A stretch of 64,000 bases of DNA from Anisakis pegreffii (Eukaryota > Nematoda > Chromadorea > Rhabditida > Anisakidae), in the NCBI GenBank assembly GCA_035041965.1, contig JAPYMA010000458.1, positions 62,001-126,000 of the forward strand, read 5' to 3'. This document shows, one piece after another, positions 35,931 through 46,224 of this stretch (positions within the stretch are counted from its first letter, which is position 1; the number at the start of each line of letters is the position of its first letter). The position numbers and the translations under genes were made by a program. The notes beneath the pieces are model-generated. The model was not told the DNA's origin. It did no database searches and saw only the letters and a program-made list of their open reading frames with translations.

Positions 35931-37492
35931 AGTGATGACAGCAGGACGCAATATTTTAACAATGCAAATGCAAACCACGAACGAAAGAGTATACTGTTGA
36001 ATACGATCACAACGCAACCTACCGGATTATCATACCACCTTCTAAAACTTTAATATTAATGAGTGTTCCGTAGCACTGTTAGTCGGAATGAAAGAACATT
36101 TATAAGGTCATAAGGTCACTGTTCAACGACGACGTGGGGTGAACTAGGCTGTTTCATGTAAAGTGCTGATAAAACCGAAATTGTATTGATATTACGATAA
36201 AACAACTGGCATAGCCGCCGTGATTGACTGATATGAACGTGCTAATTGTGAGCATATGCTTCTCACTTCCATTCGTAGATGCTGCCGAATTTTAAAATGA
36301 ATTTCAAAGATACCTTCATTAGTGCATACAAAACACAAGCGAACAAGTGAAAGGAAAATATTTATTCATGAATAGAGTAATGAGCGAAAACAAAAATGAC
36401 TATCAACTCGCCACAACCAATTGTAACAAAATTACAATAACATTTTGAATAGTTTATTACCTCGTACTTAATGATAGCTTGATCCGATCTAATCACACTC
36501 TAAACCAAGAACAGTTCATTCGAAAATCTAAACGGAAAATCGCATTACCTGCAAAAGGTTTCTGGCACTCTTTTAGTTTAACTGATGCAACAACGCTTGA
36601 AGTGAGCAAAATTTCTTCTTCTCGTTTAACGGTCACTGTCTGCGTTCATTGATTACACTTCGGTTTCTGTACACTGCTGCTATAGGTGAGTTTCCATACA
36701 TTTTCAGTTGCTCCCTACTCGATAATGAAAGAATACAACGATATTCGAGAGCAATCAATAAAAGCAAAAAAGACAGACTTTGGCTCAAGCTTATAGAAGT
36801 ATGGAAAATTTTTTAAATCTGATTCAGCCTCCTTAATTTTTTAATCATCAATCTTCCTCTCAAATATGTTTGCAAAGAAGAGAGAAGCAACCATACCATA
36901 CAGAAAATACTGACATAAGACAGTATGACAAATAAACACCTTCAGTCGGAGTAGAATATCATAAAACAAAAAATAATTAAAAACACAAAGTTAAGCATTT
37001 GTTGCTTATGAATCCAAATGAAAAACGTTTCAAACCGATAGTGAATGAAAATTAGATTTTAGGAATGACAACAAATAAAATGACGAATAACGATCGAAAA
37101 GAACAATCAATAAACGAATAAATATGTAATCAAAGTGGCAAGTATAACAGAAAAGGTGGCGTCCGTGAGAATGTCTTTCTCACCTCCTCTGAAAACAGCC
37201 AAATATCACGGAAAGATGTGCGTATTTCACAGAACGACGTTACTTATAAACGAATCAGCGTTTACAAATCAATGAAACATACATAAAAACGGAAAAAACT
37301 CAGTTAAAAGTCCTTAATAACACCACCCTAACGCAACAATCCAGCGTGTCCATTTGCTCCAACAACGGTAATGCTAAACAAATGTCTACTTGGAGTAAAA
37401 TCAAAATACGACAGAACTGCAACGTAAATTTTTAAGAATACAACGATATTCGAAATAATGTGAGGATGTTAATATAATAGTGTATGATTAGT
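35931..37492. other. Spacer between retrotransposon fragment and ARFGAP1
   Basis: No coding frame is supported. It holds the 3' flank of ARFGAP1, which is transcribed from the other strand. Confidence 0.45.
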
Positions 37493-40242
37493 TTACTGAT
37501 TCAATATATCCCACGCATCATCATCCCAGTCCTTCTTCTTTGGTTTCATTTTATCACTCTCAGCTAATTCAACAGTTTTTGCTCTCGTTTCGGTCGAAAC
37601 TGCATTCGCATTAATATCCGCATCGAAATCGATTAATGATGATGAGACTCGCATCTGAATATCTCTTATTACATACATACTTAGTTTCATTTAATTCAGC
37701 GAACTGCAACGTCCAACTCAGTATAAAGAACAAAAGTCAGGAATTAAGAGATTTAATTGAACTAAAAGATAAATCGAACGAGTCGTGTACTGATAAAGAG
37801 ATGATTTATTGCTTTTATGAATGAGTAAAAAGTGTTTATCTACCCACAATACCTCTTTCTTAACAGGTTTTGTTTTAGACTTTTTGTTAGTTGATGAAGT
37901 TGTTGCTTTCTTGTCTTTAGTATTATTATGCTTCTGCTGTCGTTTGAATGAGTGAGTGTCGTCTGAATGATCATCTGCAATACGAATGCTTGTAACAAAA
38001 CATATCTGTATTCAATCATCTGCAATAACAATACATATAATAAAACACGCCTGAATTCGAGCAAAATGCGAAATAAATGCAACACAATATTCACATAACT
38101 CACCATCAATTGTAAAACTGATCTCACGTTTACTCGACACATCGTTCTTATCACCGTATTCATCGCTATAAGTATTCACAAGTATTTAAACAACAACCCA
38201 AACACAACTCGAATAAACGATTAGCAAACCAATTCACCGGATCAAAGAAGCATATTCTACTTTTTTCAACGCTACCTCTTCACTGGTCCTCTCATATCAA
38301 CGAACTTCAGTTGTAATCAGCTTAATGCTAACAACCTTACTAATATCGATAATAAACAATTATCTATTAAATATCTCGGCACTAAGCGGTCTCATATGAG
38401 ACATAAGCATTGTCAGTTGATAACAATAATTCGAAAAAAAAAACCTGAAGTTGCCTTCTTCTCGCTGATATTCACCTCTGACTGCATTATCAAATCCCGT
38501 TTTGCTGGGTGTTGTAAGATCCTCATATTGACTTAAATATGAAAGCTGATCAATAGAATACCAAACGACTGATAAAGCACTGAGTGATTATTACCTTTTA
38601 TTCGGGTTGATCAAACTGAATGAATTCAGAGATGAAGAGCTCTTCACGAAATTCGATAGTCCACTCCAAGATCGTGAACCGAGCTCAGTTGCTCTTTGAG
38701 CAATACTGCCAAGACTTGTATTACTGATCAAAGTTGAATCACGCACCTATTATTACTATCCAAAATAGATTTTACATCAAACAGTAGTAAGAATAGTCGT
38801 AATAATAATAACTGTTATACTGACACAACATTCGGTTTCGAGCAAAACTTCCTCCCATGAGCGGGATAGAAAAAAATGATTGAAAAGACAATAATCTTGT
38901 TCCCTTCATTCCTTCGCTGAGAATGTTGAAGAAGAGAAATAATGCATTACCAGAATCATTACCACTAGACCTTCTCATGGAACAAGGTTTGACCTCAATA
39001 ATATCAATTAATAACCTTTTCAGTGACGGTTCCACCAAGTTCAGTTGCCTTCGCGGTTGCGTGCGAACCGATATCTTTTGCATAATATGCAGCTGTTGAT
39101 GCACCTTTACTCAGCATATTCCAACCCTTCATTTATAAAATCATCATCTTATTACTATCTTCATCTTAGCATCATCATCTTATTACTTTCAAAAAACAAT
39201 ATCACAAACCACTGATAAAGACGACATCGCATCGCTCAATATATCACCATCTGCATTTACATCCGATGCTGTATTACCAAAACCTTGATATCGACTCTCA
39301 CTTAAATTTATTTGATGAATAATACTACGAAAGATGTGTCTTGATAAAATAAGTAACAAACCTTTCAGCGTACCGATTAGCATTATCATTCATAAAATGA
39401 CTGTTATTCGACGAATTGCGATTAGATGGAAAACGAGGTGGTGTATAGTTGTTTGCTGACGACGTCTTCACAGACCATTCACGATTCTCAGATAGAGCCA
39501 ATATCTATAAAATATTATGTTAAACACTGTCACTCTTACTTAATTACTTCATAGAAACCACAACACTAATAATAATAGTATAATAATAATAATAATAATA
39601 ATAATAACTTTATCTCGCAATAAAGCCGCAGCCTTGGAGTTGTACTTTTGCTGAAGAGACCAATTCAGTTGGAAATCCGGTTGAGATTCAAAAAAATCTT
39701 TTGCATGCTTATTACCTCCAACTTTCATCTTATTTAGTTCGCTTTCTTTCCACTTATCCATACTCAGGGAACGCACGAAACTGTAATATCATTTACTCAC
39801 TAATGTAATTGGTAAACCATTTCTATACATCAATAAATATCATCATTCATTTGTCAAAAATGATTCAAAATCACAACACGAAGCAGCAATAAATTATGTT
39901 CAAACTATTCGATGAAAAAGTGTATTTTTGATGACGAATGCAAAAATTGTTATTGGCATGTATATGTATACATATATAGAAACCTGATGTGAACACCAAG
40001 AGCACGATGTAATCCAGAACAATCGAGACATATCCAAATACCATATGTTACACTGGCCCACTGTGGATTGCTTGCACCACATTCGAAGCAAAACTGCAAT
40101 CATAACGATAAATATTTTTCAGAAAACAATAACATTAATTGATAACTATAATAACAACAATGATAATAATGGAATTAGTTACATTATTTTCGTTAATCGC
40201 TCGCAAATCTTTTATCACTCGTCGAGTTCGAGGGCTTGCCAT
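37493..40242 (-). CDS. ARFGAP1: ADP-ribosylation factor GTPase-activating protein 1
   Basis: Stimulates GTP hydrolysis by ARF1 on Golgi membranes, driving COPI coat turnover. Eleven exons join in phase: 40242-40183, 40093-39984, 39780-39609, 39504-39362, about 39300-39211, 39126-39016, 38746-38597, 38545-38445, 38165-38104, 37974-37853 and 37654-37493, about 427 residues. The start MASPRTRR matches the family N terminus. The ArfGAP zinc finger is intact at residues 22-45 (CFECG through CLDC, C-x2-C-x16-C-x2-C). The arginine finger is R50 in LHRALGVH, followed by [12 protein letters not shown] and [12 protein letters not shown]. Ser/Thr/Gly-rich segments [10 protein letters not shown] and [15 protein letters not shown] fit the curvature-sensing ALPS motifs. 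A lysine-rich stretch and the ending [11 protein letters not shown] close the protein. No damage seen. Confidence 0.95.
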
Positions 40243-41097
40243 TTTAAATTATTTTTATGCATACATTTATATGTCAAATATTTACAACCACTGATTGAGA
40301 AAAATTCTGAAAATCAGTTACATCGATTATTATCATTAGTACCACCGAGTGATATATGAGGTAAAATTCAAAACTCTTCGAATAGTCAACTTAAGCAAAT
40401 CTGTTGCCTCGTTCAGTATTTTATTCGAGTCGCGCTCATAAGATACGACTTTTTTCGGTGACAGAACTATAATTCCGTCACTGAAAAAGAATCTTTATAA
40501 AGAGTCGATTCAATGAGGTATCAAATAAGAATAAGTCGTTATTATAATATACAACATTGTTATTGTTAATACTGTTACTTGGACGTCGAGTGGTTGTTTT
40601 GTCAATCGCTGCGAGCAATCGGCGGAATATTTATATTACTAGAGTTATGATTATTTATTGGATTGATATTTGGCTACGATTAATTATGCAAAATATTCAT
40701 GGCTGCTAGTTAATTACTCGGTTGTGTTCGGTTGGCCTGCTCGCCTAGCCAGCGGAGTGGCGTAAATTGAGGCTAAAACAATGTGCACGGAAACGTGAGC
40801 ATTGTGGCCAGCAACTTTACAAACGTTCGATAGTCTGGACAATCCAGGTAATCCAGGTATAATATACGACAACGATATGATCAAAAATTGTGAATTCTAA
40901 ACGTCTTCCTACGAAATTTGAAATAACCACCAAAAATAAACATCCGAACCGATCCTTTCATTTCGAGATATTAATGACGTGGAATTATTATGTTTTCTAA
41001 CAAATGAAGCCATGATACGATGATCCTAGATTAACGTAGCAAAACTTTGAAGTTGTAAGACAGATAAACTATATTGGCACGAGATTCGAACACTCAT
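40243..41097. promoter_or_regulatory. Likely divergent promoter region
   Basis: About 850 bp between the ATG of ARFGAP1 (minus) and a possible small gene on the plus strand. A GC-richer patch at about 40720-40860 includes the short repeat AATCCAGGTAATCCAGGTAT. The promoter role is inferred from position only. Confidence 0.3.
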
Positions 41098-41665
41098 GGA
41101 AGACAGTAATACTCAACACATAGAAGAATTAGGTGAGCAGTTTCCAAAAAGTTCACAAGGTGCGTTCATTTGCAGTTCGCAATGCAGTGAAGATGTTTGC
41201 ATTCCATCAAATAGGAATTAACAACTACCGAATGAATTCGTATTGTTAGAATGCGGTAATGAGCTGTGGTCGATTTATAGTCAAATAGGTAATTTGCTAT
41301 TGAGCAAATCACCTATTTGAAGACATGTTGAAAAGTTTACTTATTTGAAGATGTGTTGACAAAATTCAATTCTTCAGCATATGGAACATTGATATTTTCG
41401 TTCTGAACTTAAATTTGCTGCGTTTTGTGTTATTTTTAAAAATTCATTCCTTTTCCTCAGGCAGTTCTCTTTATTCTTGTTCTACATTACCATTAGCAGT
41501 ATCATAGTTATTATTGAGAAAATAATCTTTGTAATAATTATTCGAAAATTGTTCAAACGCAACAAAATTCAGCTGCGGTCCCGGAACAAGTTTTATTGTC
41601 AGCCTGAGCCTAAATCTGAGCCTCAGCCTGATAATAATCGCGATAGTCTTTGTCGTGATGAATAA
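41098..41665 (+). CDS. Possible small single-pass membrane protein
   Basis: A short exon opens at ATG 41098 (MEDSNTQHIEEL). A second open frame follows a TTTCCTCAG acceptor at about 41461 and runs to TAA at 41665. The second part encodes a hydrophobic helix (FLFYITISSIIVIIEKIIFVI split by one Glu/Lys pair), then a basic turn RKLFKRNK and a polar tail with three QPEP/SEP-like repeats. Joining the two in phase needs a weak donor (CA|GTTTCC near 41141), so the exact structure is unsure. I recognise no family. It would lie head-to-head with ARFGAP1 and upstream of LSG1. Confidence 0.3.
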
Positions 41666-41891
41666 CTTTAATGTGATTTAACTTCTATATTCAAATGAAT
41701 AAGTCTCTCGGAGTGCTTTCTTCGTGTCGAACAATCAGTTTTAATGCGAACACTCGTTTGTATCGCACCCATTTTCGAAGACTCCGCACGCTACCAAGTG
41801 GAAGTGTCTAACGAATCCGTTTGTATGATTACTACCTAATATCAGGGTGGGTTAATGATTTAGAGATTCATAGACGGTTTTTTTGTTTTGA

Positions 41892-44800
41892 ATGACGAAG
41901 AGACGTCCGAGTAATCGGAAGCCGTCGGGTGTGAATCGTTCGTTGGGTAATGGTCTGTTGAATGAGCGTGAAAAATTGCGTTCGAAGTGTCGTCGAAACA
42001 ACAAAATCGATGATGAGCATTTCGAAAACTCTGCGTATCTCGACTTGAATAAGGTCATTCATTTGAAGCCGTATAAGGCGTCTCACATAATTTCTGCTTT
42101 ATCACGTTCAGATAAAGTTGTCGCTTATAATTTTTAGCATCTCCTAAATTTTTTACATTTATGAATCAAACCCAAACTCAAACAATTTTGTAATATTGAT
42201 GCTTTTGAAGAGATCAATAATTATGCGAAAATCTTTTAGAAAGCTGCAAAAAACATTGACTCTGTAACGGACGAGACGAATTTGGATGAATTTCTGGCGA
42301 AAGCGACGCTTGCTAGCACAGAATTTACAGCGGAACGTCTTACTGACTTTCGTTTAATTGAGTTAGTTGTTATCGCTGATTGTGCTAGTTGATTTGTCAT
42401 AATTGTTACTGTTTATCGACCAGTTCATTTATTTTTTCATTGGTTTTTTGCGATTGAATGCAAATTTTTCGTAAATTGTTGTAGGAATGCAACAAATTGT
42501 TCTCTACCAACAAGAGGAGATATCAGCTCAAGTTTAGAATTACAAAAAAAATATTCACATCGCCTTTTGATACCACGTCGGCCGAGTAAAAGGTTGTGGG
42601 AGACACCCGAACAGTTGAATGCATTGGAAAATGAGAATTTTTTGGAATGGAGGAAAAGCATCGCTGAGTTACAGGAGGTAAATATTTCGTATTGTTTTGA
42701 TTGAAAATGACTTAGATAACATTATTCAGTTGAACATTCATTTAGGAGTCCGAAGCAGTGGTGAATGTGAAATAAACTTGATTAAGGTAGATGGTCTTGT
42801 TCTGACGCCATTCGAACGTAATCTTGAGCTGTGGCGTCAACTGTGGAGGGTCATTGAACGAAGTGATATCGTTGTTCAGGTGACGTTTTAGTTTCTTATT
42901 GGGCGTTTCAGTTTCTTCTTTTGATAGTTTTCTCAATGTGAACGGTAACGTTTAAGATAGTTGATGCGCGGAATCCGTTATTATTTCGGAATGCTGATTT
43001 GGAATCGTACGTGAAGGAGTGCGACCCAGCTAAACATAATATAATCTTGATCAATAAAGCTGATCTCCTTACCGATCGACAGATCGATCTTTGGCGTAAA
43101 TGGTTTCTCCAAAATAACATTGATGTCATCTTTTGGTTCGTTTTCTTGATTGCACTGCGAACTTCATCTTGTTAGTCTGAAGTTGGTCTCAAGTCTTTAG
43201 TTTTGAATCAGTTCATTTTGTATGCAAGTTTTGCAATTTGGCACAGTTTGCAATCAGAGCATTGCAGGAGTGCTTTAGAAGAGCAAAAACAGCAATCGAA
43301 ATTGGAAAGTTTGGAAGAACAAGAGGAGACATTAGAGGAGCAAGGGAATGATGATGGCGATCAAGCGAAAACACCATCGGAATCTGAGTCCGGTGGTGCG
43401 GGTTCCGATGGCGACATTCCGGAACATGGACAGGTTATCGGAAAAGAGGGAACTGCAGACATGAACAGTGTTTTGAAAGAAAGTAATATAAGATGCAGCC
43501 AGGCTCCATTCATCAAATCACCGGAGGTGAGGAAGATTATCATATGTTGATTTTGTTTTTTATGGTGACGAATTTGATAGTTTTTGTGTAAGTTTTATTA
43601 GGTGACTGGATTCGATCACATTTAGTTTACAGATCCTAATTGCCTATTTGAAACGGGTGGGACGGGCCGCGTCGGTAGATATTGCAAGTAATCGACTAGT
43701 CGTTGGTATGGTTGGTTATCCGAATGTTGGTAAAAGCTCGACAATTAATCGCATTTTGGGCATTAAAAAAGTTTCCACCTCTTCGACACCAGGAAAAACG
43801 CGTCATTTACAGACGGTTATCATTGATAATCAGGTAAGTTCTTTTATTTTTTGATCTAGTTTTTATTATGGCACTGTTTGGCAGTCGGCTGAATTTAGCG
43901 CAGTTACACAACAGTGTTCGGCGAAACGAAACGAGAACTACCCGGAGTAGTTGAACTCAGTCTCAGCTCTAGGGTGTATCTGAACTGATGCATATAAGGC
44001 GAGATTGCGTTCGGATAGATTCTATTGGTTTTAGACGTGCTCTGCTTTTGGTTAGTTCACGGTGAGCCAGCCTCAACTTAGATCCCCGGACTGAGTGTCA
44101 GATACAGCCCAAACTCGGGCCACCTAATTCAATCCTAATATCATTTTTTTGTTTGAAAAAAAATCGGAAGCACAGAGCCAAAACATTTCGTTTTAAAATA
44201 TGGCTGGCAAAGAATTGATGAGTCCCTAAGTGGTGCGAAATTGAAATTTTCTTGTGGACGAGTGATAAGTGGCATAAATATTTCAGATGAGTTTGTGTGA
44301 TTGTCCAGGATTAGTGATGCCATCGTTTGCGTTGAATCGTTCCGAAATGCTGTTGAATGGGATACTATCTGTGGATCATATGCGTGATCATTTTGCACCG
44401 ATCAACTTATTGGTGTCACGCATACCAAGAAGATATTTAGAACGGCACTACTCAATCATGCTTCCGAAACCAGCAGATCATGAAGCACCGAATAGACCAC
44501 CGACTGCTCAGGAACTGCTCACTTCAGTTGCTTTCATACGAGGTTGCGTACTTAAGTTATGATTAGCAGTTCATAATTTGAAGTTTGAAATGATAACGTT
44601 TAAGGATTCATGGGTGCGTCAGGCGTGCCAGACTGCTCACGTGCAGCACGATTGATTTTGAAGGAGGTGGTGAATGGCCGGTTGAAGTGGGTTGCTTCTC
44701 CACCAAGTGTGGAGCAGGAGTGCTTCGATCGAAATGACATATCCAGTTGAGGGAACGGGCACTCTCAACAGAGGAGTTGTTTTGTTGCAACAGGTGATTT

Positions 44801-45044
44801 ATTTTGATTGATTTGGGCATCGATCATTTCGTGTTTATTTCAGTTAGAGAAGCGGAATCTCGTTGAAGGAACCAGCACCATGGACAAAACATTCGATAGG
44901 CAGTTCTTCTGCCTTTCTCAAGGCGCGGCGCACGTTCGCACGGCTCGTCAAGGCGTTCATAGCGATAGTACTGGTAGAGATGACAAGAAGCATCATAATA
45001 AGGGTAAAAAAGAGAAGTTACGCAGAGTTTTCACGGATCAATAG
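41892..45044 (+). CDS. LSG1: Large ribosomal subunit GTPase 1 (LSG1 family)
   Basis: Cytoplasmic GTPase that releases the export adaptor NMD3 from pre-60S ribosomal subunits. Exons: 41892-42053, 42240-42365, 42485-42677, 42730-42879, 42957-43139, 43212 (or 43268)-43526, 43633-43833, 44287-44542, 44605-44793 and 44844-45044 (TAG). The G motifs occur in circularly permuted order, as in this family: VDARNP and NKAD (G4) come first, then GYPNVGKSSTINR (G1) and CDCPGLVMP (G3). LTPFERNLELWRQLWRVIERSD is diagnostic; an acidic/Gln-rich linker separates the halves. The C terminus has MDKTFD and a basic tail KKHHNKGKKEK. Two oddities: the junction after exon 2 does not close in frame with the obvious sites, and exon 44605-44793 carries one surplus base, giving a TGA at 44748 while the following codons continue well in the next frame. 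AATAAA lies at about 45162. Confidence 0.93.
43870..44112. repeat. GC-richer insertion in an LSG1 intron
   Basis: The intron 43834-44286 is unusually long for this gene and contains about 240 bp of GC-richer DNA. Scattered near-matching words include GTATCTGAACTGA and GTCAGATACA in opposite orientation. It has the look of an interspersed repeat, but I cannot name the family. Confidence 0.35.
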
Positions 45045-45161
45045 AGGATGTTGAATTTGATTATGGATTGAATTGTATTATATCATGTTATATAGACATC
45101 TGCATGCTGTTCACTATTGTTTGTACTTTATCACGTTCGTCTTAATGACGTTGATTTGCGA

Positions 45162-45168
45162 TCAATAA
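45162..45168 (+). terminator. LSG1 polyadenylation signal
   Basis: AATAAA about 120 bp after the LSG1 stop codon, followed by a T-rich stretch. It separates LSG1 from the L27 gene that starts 230 bp further on. Confidence 0.6.
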
Positions 45169-45394
45169 ACATTTTATGAATATGGGTGTGGACCTTGCCC
45201 GACTTATTTAGTATGTTACAAACCATCAGTATGTTGTGGTGTGATATCTTGATGCTTGATTACTTTTGCTAATGTTGTTTTTCATTTTGGTAATTGACAT
45301 GTTTTTTCATCATCTTCGCTGTATCATTATTAATTGCGATCATTTAAGAGGTAAACTTTGTGTTGGTGTTGAACGCGGTAATCGATCGTTAAAA

Positions 45395-46224
45395 ATGGGC
45401 AAGATCATGAAGACCGGTAAGGTTGTGTTGGTGCTTGGTGGGCGTTTTGCTGGGCGAAAGGCAATCATCGTGAAGGCTTATGACGACGGGTCTGCGGATC
45501 GTGCTTACGGCCATGCGCTGATTGCTGGCATTGATAAGTACCCGAAATCAGTTGGTTTTTACTCGTATTGATGTAATGGTTAACGGATGGCGTGATATGA
45601 CAATGGATGGATTGAGCAATGTATGATTGTAGGTGACGAAAAGGCTGGGTAAGAAGAAGTTGACTGCAAGGAGTAAGTTGAGACCATTCGTCGGGATCGC
45701 TGGATATTCGAATCTATTACCGACACGGTTAGTGCTTCTGATTTGTGGTGTCAGTCTGACCCTCTTATTGTTCACACGGTGTCAGTCTGAGTCAAAGCCA
45801 TGTTCTAAGTTTTAACTGATCTAAGTGCTGATTCATGTTTCAACTGATCCTCTTAATGTTCACACTGAATTATGGCCCCTTCAGTCGTCAACGAGTGGAA
45901 GGACCATAATTCAGTGTGAACAGTAAGAGGATCAGTTGTCTTAGACTAAATTTTTAGCTTTGAGTGGGCTTCGAACTCATGATATATTAGTCACGGGATG
46001 GGTGCTTCATCAATTGAGCTGTTACAGAGACCACTGACATGAAATGAAATTGATAGAATTTCAGATATTCAGTGGATATACCACTGGACAAGAGCTCAAT
46101 AAATAAGGATGTGCTGAAAGAACCTGGCAAAAAACGTAAAGCGCGTCTCGAGGTGAAATCGAAATTTGAGGAGCGTTATAAAACGGGCAAAAATAAGTGG
46201 TTTTTCACGAAGTTACGTTTTTAA
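45395..46224 (+). CDS. rpl-27: 60S ribosomal protein L27 (eL27)
   Basis: Structural protein of the large ribosomal subunit. Three exons, 45395-45550, 45633-45727 and 46065-46224, give 136 residues, the exact family length. Exon 1 begins [20 protein letters not shown] and includes [13 protein letters not shown]. Exon 2 begins [10 protein letters not shown] and ends LLPTR. Exon 3 carries YSVDIPLD and the ending [15 protein letters not shown]. The longer upstream frame from 45266 is not used, because family homology starts at ATG 45395. A splice acceptor ATTTAAG ends at about 45350 in the 5' leader and could take a spliced leader. AATAAA lies near 46292. Same strand as LSG1, 350 bp downstream. 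Confidence 0.97.
45841..45938. repeat. Long hairpin in intron 2 of rpl-27
   Basis: Arms 45841-45875 and 45904-45938 are inverted copies of 35 bp with a single mismatch. They begin CAACTGATCCTCTTAATGTT on the left. The 28-base loop contains CCTTC and GAAGG, which can lengthen the stem. A further copy of the words CCTCTTATTGTTCACAC lies at about 45760. It is either a fold-back element or a small-RNA precursor. Confidence 0.8.
45961..46032 (-). pseudogene. tRNA-derived sequence next to the hairpin
   Basis: On the minus strand the stretch reads GTAACAGCTCAATTGATGAAGC (D arm with A box) and, about 30 bases later, GAGTTCGAAGCCC (B box), at tRNA spacing. Acceptor and anticodon stems are imperfect. 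It abuts the 35 bp hairpin, so the two together may be one SINE-like insertion. Confidence 0.45.

Noticed and set aside
45266..45394. N-terminal extension of ribosomal protein L27
   Set aside because: The family starts exactly at the ATG at 45395, and the upstream frame has a splice acceptor and no homology; it is 5' leader.
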